The translations under genes and the position numbers were made by a program. The notes beneath the pieces are model-generated. The model was not told where the DNA came from and searched no databases. It was given only the letters and a program-made list of their open reading frames with translations. From JBCCFX01 sp039029515 (lineage in GTDB: Bacteria; Planctomycetota; Phycisphaerae; Phycisphaerales; SM1A02), in contig JBCCFX010000173.1 in the NCBI GenBank assembly GCA_039029515.1, positions 1-8,706 on the forward strand: 8,706 nt of DNA, given 5' to 3'. This document shows, piece after piece, positions 5,788 to 8,706 of this stretch (within the stretch, counting starts at the first letter, position 1; each line of letters starts with the position of its first letter).

Positions 5788-6787
5788 AGTCCGGGACGGT
5801 GACCTGCGTGTCGGTGTGTGACCAATCAGCGCTGTCGGCGGCGATGGTCCATTTGCGCATGTCCTGCATCGTGCCGGGCAACTCTGCATCAACACTCAGG
5901 TCAACGCGCAATTGCGGGACCGTGCCGGTGTAGCGTCCGACGGGCACACCGTAGCGATCGTCGAGCACCGCAACTTCCGCCGGATCGCCTGCGACATCAC
6001 TCCATTGCGGTCTGTCTGCGAGTCTTGGCGGCACAATGACATGGAATCCAGGCATCTCATCATTGATGCGCAGTCGACCTGCATAGGTCTTGGCATTAGT
6101 GGCGTCATTGGATTGCGCATCGGTCGTGTCGACCGTGTTGACCGGGCCGCGCGTACTTGATGCAAACACGATCATCTCTGTCGGGCGCTGCACTTGTGGG
6201 ATCGTGCGCGCGACGGGCATGGCATCGCGCCCGGTCAGCGTCTGCACATCGCGCGAATATCGCGCGTGTGGTGTGATGCCCATGCTGGCATCAGCCTGCC
6301 ACCAGCCGCCACAGTAAAATGCGTTGTAACCGAACGCCGGTTCAAAGGCGATCAACTCCGCATTCTTCTGCAGCGAGAGTGAATCCGCTTCTTCGCCGGC
6401 ATAACCGCGGATCAGCTGATGGCTGTAATCGAGGTACTGCAGGAGTCGCCACGTCCACGGTCCGGTCGTGTTGGGACTGCCGACGGCGTAGCCGATTGCG
6501 GCCGGTTCCATGATCGTGCCGTCGGGATAGTTGTACTTGAGTTCCCATTGCCGCTGCACTTCGATCTGCATGTAGCCGGGCAGCATCGCATCGTTGTGGC
6601 TGTTGGCGTAGACATTCCACGCGATACCCACCTGGCGGAGATCGCTGAGTTCGCGCGCCTTGAATCCGCGTTTGCGCACGCCGTTGGCGACCGGCAGAAG
6701 GATCGCGAGCAGCGCAACCATGATGCCGATGACCACGAGCATCTCGACGATCGTGAATCCCGATGACGAAGCATTGCGTCGTTGCAT
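5786..6787 (-). CDS. Prepilin-type N-terminal cleavage/methylation domain protein (pseudopilin-like)
   Basis: The class III signal is textbook. A short leader ends in Gly10, then FTIVEMLVVIGIMVALLAIL, with Glu15 at position +5 of the mature chain. A prepilin peptidase would cut between Gly10 and Phe11 and N-methylate the Phe. The hydrophobic helix (about 11-32) is followed by basic residues and a roughly 300-residue globular domain with WWQADASMGITPHARYS near 167-183 and many Trp and Asp residues. At 333 aa it is larger than E. coli-type pseudopilins but normal for planctomycete pilin-like proteins. A role as a type II secretion or type IV pilus-like subunit is inferred; no secretion genes are adjacent. 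It begins 9 nt after the hydrolase stop, so it is probably the last gene of that operon. No Shine-Dalgarno is seen; TAGAAT at 6799-6794 lies 6 nt upstream of the ATG. Confidence 0.88.
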   Translation of the reverse strand: MQRRNASSSGFTIVEMLVVIGIMVALLAILLPVANGVRKRGFKARELSDLRQVGIAWNVYANSHNDAMLPGYMQIEVQRQWELKYNYPDGTIMEPAAIGYAVGSPNTTGPWTWRLLQYLDYSHQLIRGYAGEEADSLSLQKNAELIAFEPAFGYNAFYCGGWWQADASMGITPHARYSRDVQTLTGRDAMPVARTIPQVQRPTEMIVFASSTRGPVNTVDTTDAQSNDATNAKTYAGRLRINDEMPGFHVIVPPRLADRPQWSDVAGDPAEVAVLDDRYGVPVGRYTGTVPQLRVDLSVDAELPGTMQDMRKWTIAADSADWSHTDTQVTVPD

Positions 6788-6796
6788 GGTCGTATT

Positions 6797-7690
6797 CTAG
6801 GAGTCTGTAGTCGACGACTGCGCCAGGGAATCCGCAGGTGGCATTGCAGCATCCTTGTTCGTCGGTTGTTCGTCCGACGGCAATGGTGTCGGCGGATCAA
6901 CCGTAAATGGAGTTTCGCCGCGAAGGCGACGACAGATGTCGCCGAGGATTCGCGGGTCACGGTGCGCGGCGACGTGCGCGCCTTCGAGGAACGGCGTTGA
7001 AAGCCAGTACACAGTCTGGTTGTGCGGCGAGGCATACTGTTCGCCCACGATCCAGTCGGTCAGACGGACGTACGGCACGATCTCGTAGGGATCATTGAGC
7101 AGCGCATCGTCCAGCGCAACCATGAACGGCGAGCCAGGCTTCATGTCGTGGGCGCGCGGATCGAAGAATCCGAGCCAGGCGAGCTTGGCGCCACGATGCG
7201 GCGACGAAATCGTGCACATGCGGCGAATGCGAATACGTCGACCGTCGTCGCGCGGGATCGCGGAGTATCGGCCGACGAGTCCGCCCATGGACATGCCGAC
7301 AACATCGACCTCGCCGGTGAACGGCTCACCGTTCTCGCCGAACTCGCGATCGAGCACTTTGATCACACGATTGCGACATTGATCGAACGTCCACGTCGTC
7401 AGGAACGAGATGCTGATGACGCGTGAATCTTCGGTGCCGGTGCGCCGAATGACGCGCGCGATATGCGGCGCTGCGACGCCGGGATCATGGATGCCACCGA
7501 GCACAACGACCGGCCGCTCGAACTGCACACGGTTGTCCTGCATGAGCCGCATTTCTGATCGTGCATCATCCGTCGTGATCGGGAAGGATGGATTGACGAT
7601 TTGTTCGCTGCCACACCCGACGAGCGTCAGTGCGCTCGCGAGGAGACAGACGGAGTGGTAGACGGCGCCTTCCACCCATCGAACGGCCAC
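6797..7690 (-). CDS. Predicted lipoprotein with alpha/beta-hydrolase (lipase-like) domain
   Basis: With a GTG start at 7690 the protein has 297 aa and begins with a signal sequence ending in the lipobox LVGC, lipidated at Cys26. The hydrolase core follows: VVVLGGIHDPG near 61-71 (oxyanion-hole region), nucleophile Ser134 in VVGMSMGGLVGRY (GXSXG), SSPHRG at 162-167, a plausible acid Asp212 in RLTDWIVGEQYASP, and a plausible catalytic His239 in EGAHVAAHRDP. This resembles lipase/PGAP1-type esterases; the substrate is unknown. The C-terminal 40 residues are Pro/Ser/Thr-rich. The frame stays open to 7837 inside ispG, so the start is uncertain. GTG 7690 lies 10 nt after the ispG stop and GTG 7675 is possible, while ATG 7732 would overlap ispG and give a long signal. 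No clear Shine-Dalgarno is seen at any of them. Confidence 0.75.
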   Translation of the reverse strand: MAVRWVEGAVYHSVCLLASALTLVGCGSEQIVNPSFPITTDDARSEMRLMQDNRVQFERPVVVLGGIHDPGVAAPHIARVIRRTGTEDSRVISISFLTTWTFDQCRNRVIKVLDREFGENGEPFTGEVDVVGMSMGGLVGRYSAIPRDDGRRIRIRRMCTISSPHRGAKLAWLGFFDPRAHDMKPGSPFMVALDDALLNDPYEIVPYVRLTDWIVGEQYASPHNQTVYWLSTPFLEGAHVAAHRDPRILGDICRRLRGETPFTVDPPTPLPSDEQPTNKDAAMPPADSLAQSSTTDS

Positions 7691-7700
7691 ACCTGGTGCA

Positions 7701-8705
7701 TCACGTACGTCCAATGGAAATCTGCTCCACATCGCCGGCGCGAATCTTCTCGACGCCGCTGCCCAGTTCTCCGATCGGGTCAGGCGGCACGATCTCGACA
7801 ACCTTCTCGCCGAGTTTCGCTTCGCCGCGTCGTACACGTTCCTGGAAGGTCATGCATTCTTCCAGCAGGCGGTCGAGGATCTCTTCCTCCTTGACGTTGG
7901 CGACGCGTTCGCCCTGCACGTAGATAATGCCGCGACGATCACCCGCGAACACCGCGACATCGGCGCCTTCTGCTTCGCCCGGGCCGTTGACCACGCAGCC
8001 CATCACCGCGACCTTGATCGGAACGTCAATGGCGTCGGCGAGCTTCGCGCGCACTTCCTGCACCAGTGTGAAGAGATCAACCTGAATTCGACCACACGTC
8101 GGACAGGCGATGAGTTCCGCGCCGATACGTTCGCGTTTGTTCAGACAGTAGAGGAGTTCGAGGCCATCTTCGACTTCGTAGATGGGGTCGTTCGCGTAGC
8201 TGATGCGAATGGTGTCGCCGATGCCGTTGGACAACAGTGTGCCCAGCGCGACGACGCTGCGGATCGTGCCCGTTTCCTTCGGGCCGGCGTGCGTCACCCC
8301 AAGATGCAGCGGGTAGTCGAAGCGTTTGGAGATCTCGGTGTAGATGTCGATGACTAGCGCCGGATCCATGGACTTCGCGCTGATGACGATGTCGTGGAAG
8401 TCGCGCGCATCGAAGATGTCAATGTACTCTTCGAGCTTGGTGATCATGATTGCGATGAGATGACCGTGGCGATGTTCGCTGAAGAACTCACCGAGTTCCT
8501 TCAGCCGACGCTGCTTGTCCCTGCGTTCGATGATCGAGCCCTCGTTCACACCGACGCGGATCGGAATGCCGGCGCCGTTGCAGGCATCAATCACGCTGTT
8601 GACCTGATCACGGTCGCTGATGTTGCCGGGGTTCAGGCGAATCTTGTGGACGCCGGCGGCGGCCGCCTCCCGCGCGCGCGGGTAGGGGGAGGGTGCATCG
8701 GCGGC
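7701..8705 (-). CDS. ispG: 4-hydroxy-3-methylbut-2-en-1-yl diphosphate synthase (5' end outside window)
   Basis: IspG (GcpE) reductively opens methylerythritol cyclodiphosphate to HMBPP in the MEP pathway, using a [4Fe-4S] cluster. The C-terminal 334 residues are present; the start lies past the right edge. Diagnostic stretches are HKIRLNPGNI and GIPIRVGVNEGSI in the TIM-barrel part, and HLGVTHAGP. The cluster domain has ACPTCGR (two Cys) and VMGCVVNGPGEAEGAD (third Cys and the Glu that completes cluster binding). The polypeptide runs about 45 residues past QGERVANV, a somewhat long tail. At the extreme edge the reading frame gives ADAPSPYPRAREAAAAG, where the family normally has ADIHFDY-like sequence; a GC-rich palindrome lies exactly there. 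The gene is followed by the lipoprotein gene after about 10 nt, so it probably heads or belongs to that operon. Confidence 0.93.
   Translation of the reverse strand, partial: AADAPSPYPRAREAAAAGVHKIRLNPGNISDRDQVNSVIDACNGAGIPIRVGVNEGSIIERRDKQRRLKELGEFFSEHRHGHLIAIMITKLEEYIDIFDARDFHDIVISAKSMDPALVIDIYTEISKRFDYPLHLGVTHAGPKETGTIRSVVALGTLLSNGIGDTIRISYANDPIYEVEDGLELLYCLNKRERIGAELIACPTCGRIQVDLFTLVQEVRAKLADAIDVPIKVAVMGCVVNGPGEAEGADVAVFAGDRRGIIYVQGERVANVKEEEILDRLLEECMTFQERVRRGEAKLGEKVVEIVPPDPIGELGSGVEKIRAGDVEQISIGRT
8662..8689. repeat. REP-like GC palindrome at the right edge
   Basis: A perfect 14-bp palindrome, CCCGCGCGCGCGGG (8669-8682), is flanked by CCT on the left and T-AGG on the right. It can fold into a stem of about nine pairs with one bulge. 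The following GGGGGAGGG gives the GC-rich, polypurine look of short interspersed palindromic (REP-like) repeats. It lies inside the ispG reading frame. With one copy visible, its repeat nature is only suggested. Confidence 0.3.
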
Positions 8706-8706
8706 G

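Noticed and set aside
6794..6799. TAGAAT as a dedicated promoter for the pilin-like gene
   Set aside because: It overlaps the stop codon of the upstream gene, has no -35 at 16-18 nt, and the 9-nt junction suggests co-transcription. It is mentioned only as weak support for the leaderless pattern.
6412..7035. A 207-codon minus-strand frame crossing the hydrolase-pilin junction
   Set aside because: It overlaps two genes with clear motifs in another frame, and its Arg/Ser/Thr-rich product looks like an out-of-frame reading.
1..8706. CRISPR arrays, tRNA or rRNA genes, insertion sequences, phage or toxin-antitoxin genes
   Set aside because: I looked for regularly spaced repeats, cloverleaf-like segments, transposase motifs and paired small genes on both strands and saw none.

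Overview
The window is GC-rich bacterial chromosome and reads as housekeeping genes plus envelope genes. My best guess is Planctomycetota, class Phycisphaerae. The grounds are a fibro-slime-domain secreted protein, a solitary prepilin-type (GFTIVEMLVVIGI) protein with a large globular domain, an ExbB-like proton channel with no ExbD beside it, and the overall composition. This placement is inference; the window holds no rRNA or other phylogenetic marker RNA.

Layout from left to right. (1) At 1-487 on the minus strand is the 5' part of a secreted fibro-slime-domain protein that runs off the left edge. A good Shine-Dalgarno precedes it, and its probable promoter sits inside a perfect 10-bp inverted repeat. 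(2) A gap without a convincing gene ends at a strong intrinsic terminator (705-737) serving dxs. (3) On the minus strand an isoprenoid pair follows, with ispA-type prenyl diphosphate synthase first (3701-2808) and dxs (2732-768) 75 nt downstream. (4) From a divergent intergenic region, a MotA/TolQ/ExbB proton channel (3764-4465) and a TraB/GumN-family exported protein (about 4474-5754) run on the plus strand. They probably share one mRNA and overlap by 4 nt if the GTG start is used. (5) On the minus strand, converging on that pair, is a three-gene run. It starts with ispG, whose 5' end lies beyond the right edge, then a predicted lipoprotein with an alpha/beta-hydrolase fold (lipase-like), then a pseudopilin-like protein. 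The junctions are about 10 nt and 9 nt.

Function. Three genes of isoprenoid precursor synthesis lie close together. dxs is the first MEP-pathway step, ispG a late iron-sulfur step, and ispA makes farnesyl or geranylgeranyl diphosphate. Precursors for carotenoids, quinones, hopanoids or the undecaprenyl carrier would come from these. The remaining genes act in or outside the inner membrane: an energised channel, an exported TraB-like protein, a lipid-anchored hydrolase, a pilin and a secreted slime-type protein.

Nothing seen amounts to a clearly new system: there is no CRISPR array, insertion sequence, tRNA or phage gene. The points most worth a second look are the ExbB-TraB coupling without ExbD, the divergent promoter region whose -10 boxes lie at leaderless spacing from both start codons, the operator-like dyad before the fibro-slime gene, and a GC-rich palindrome at the right edge where a normally conserved IspG motif should be.
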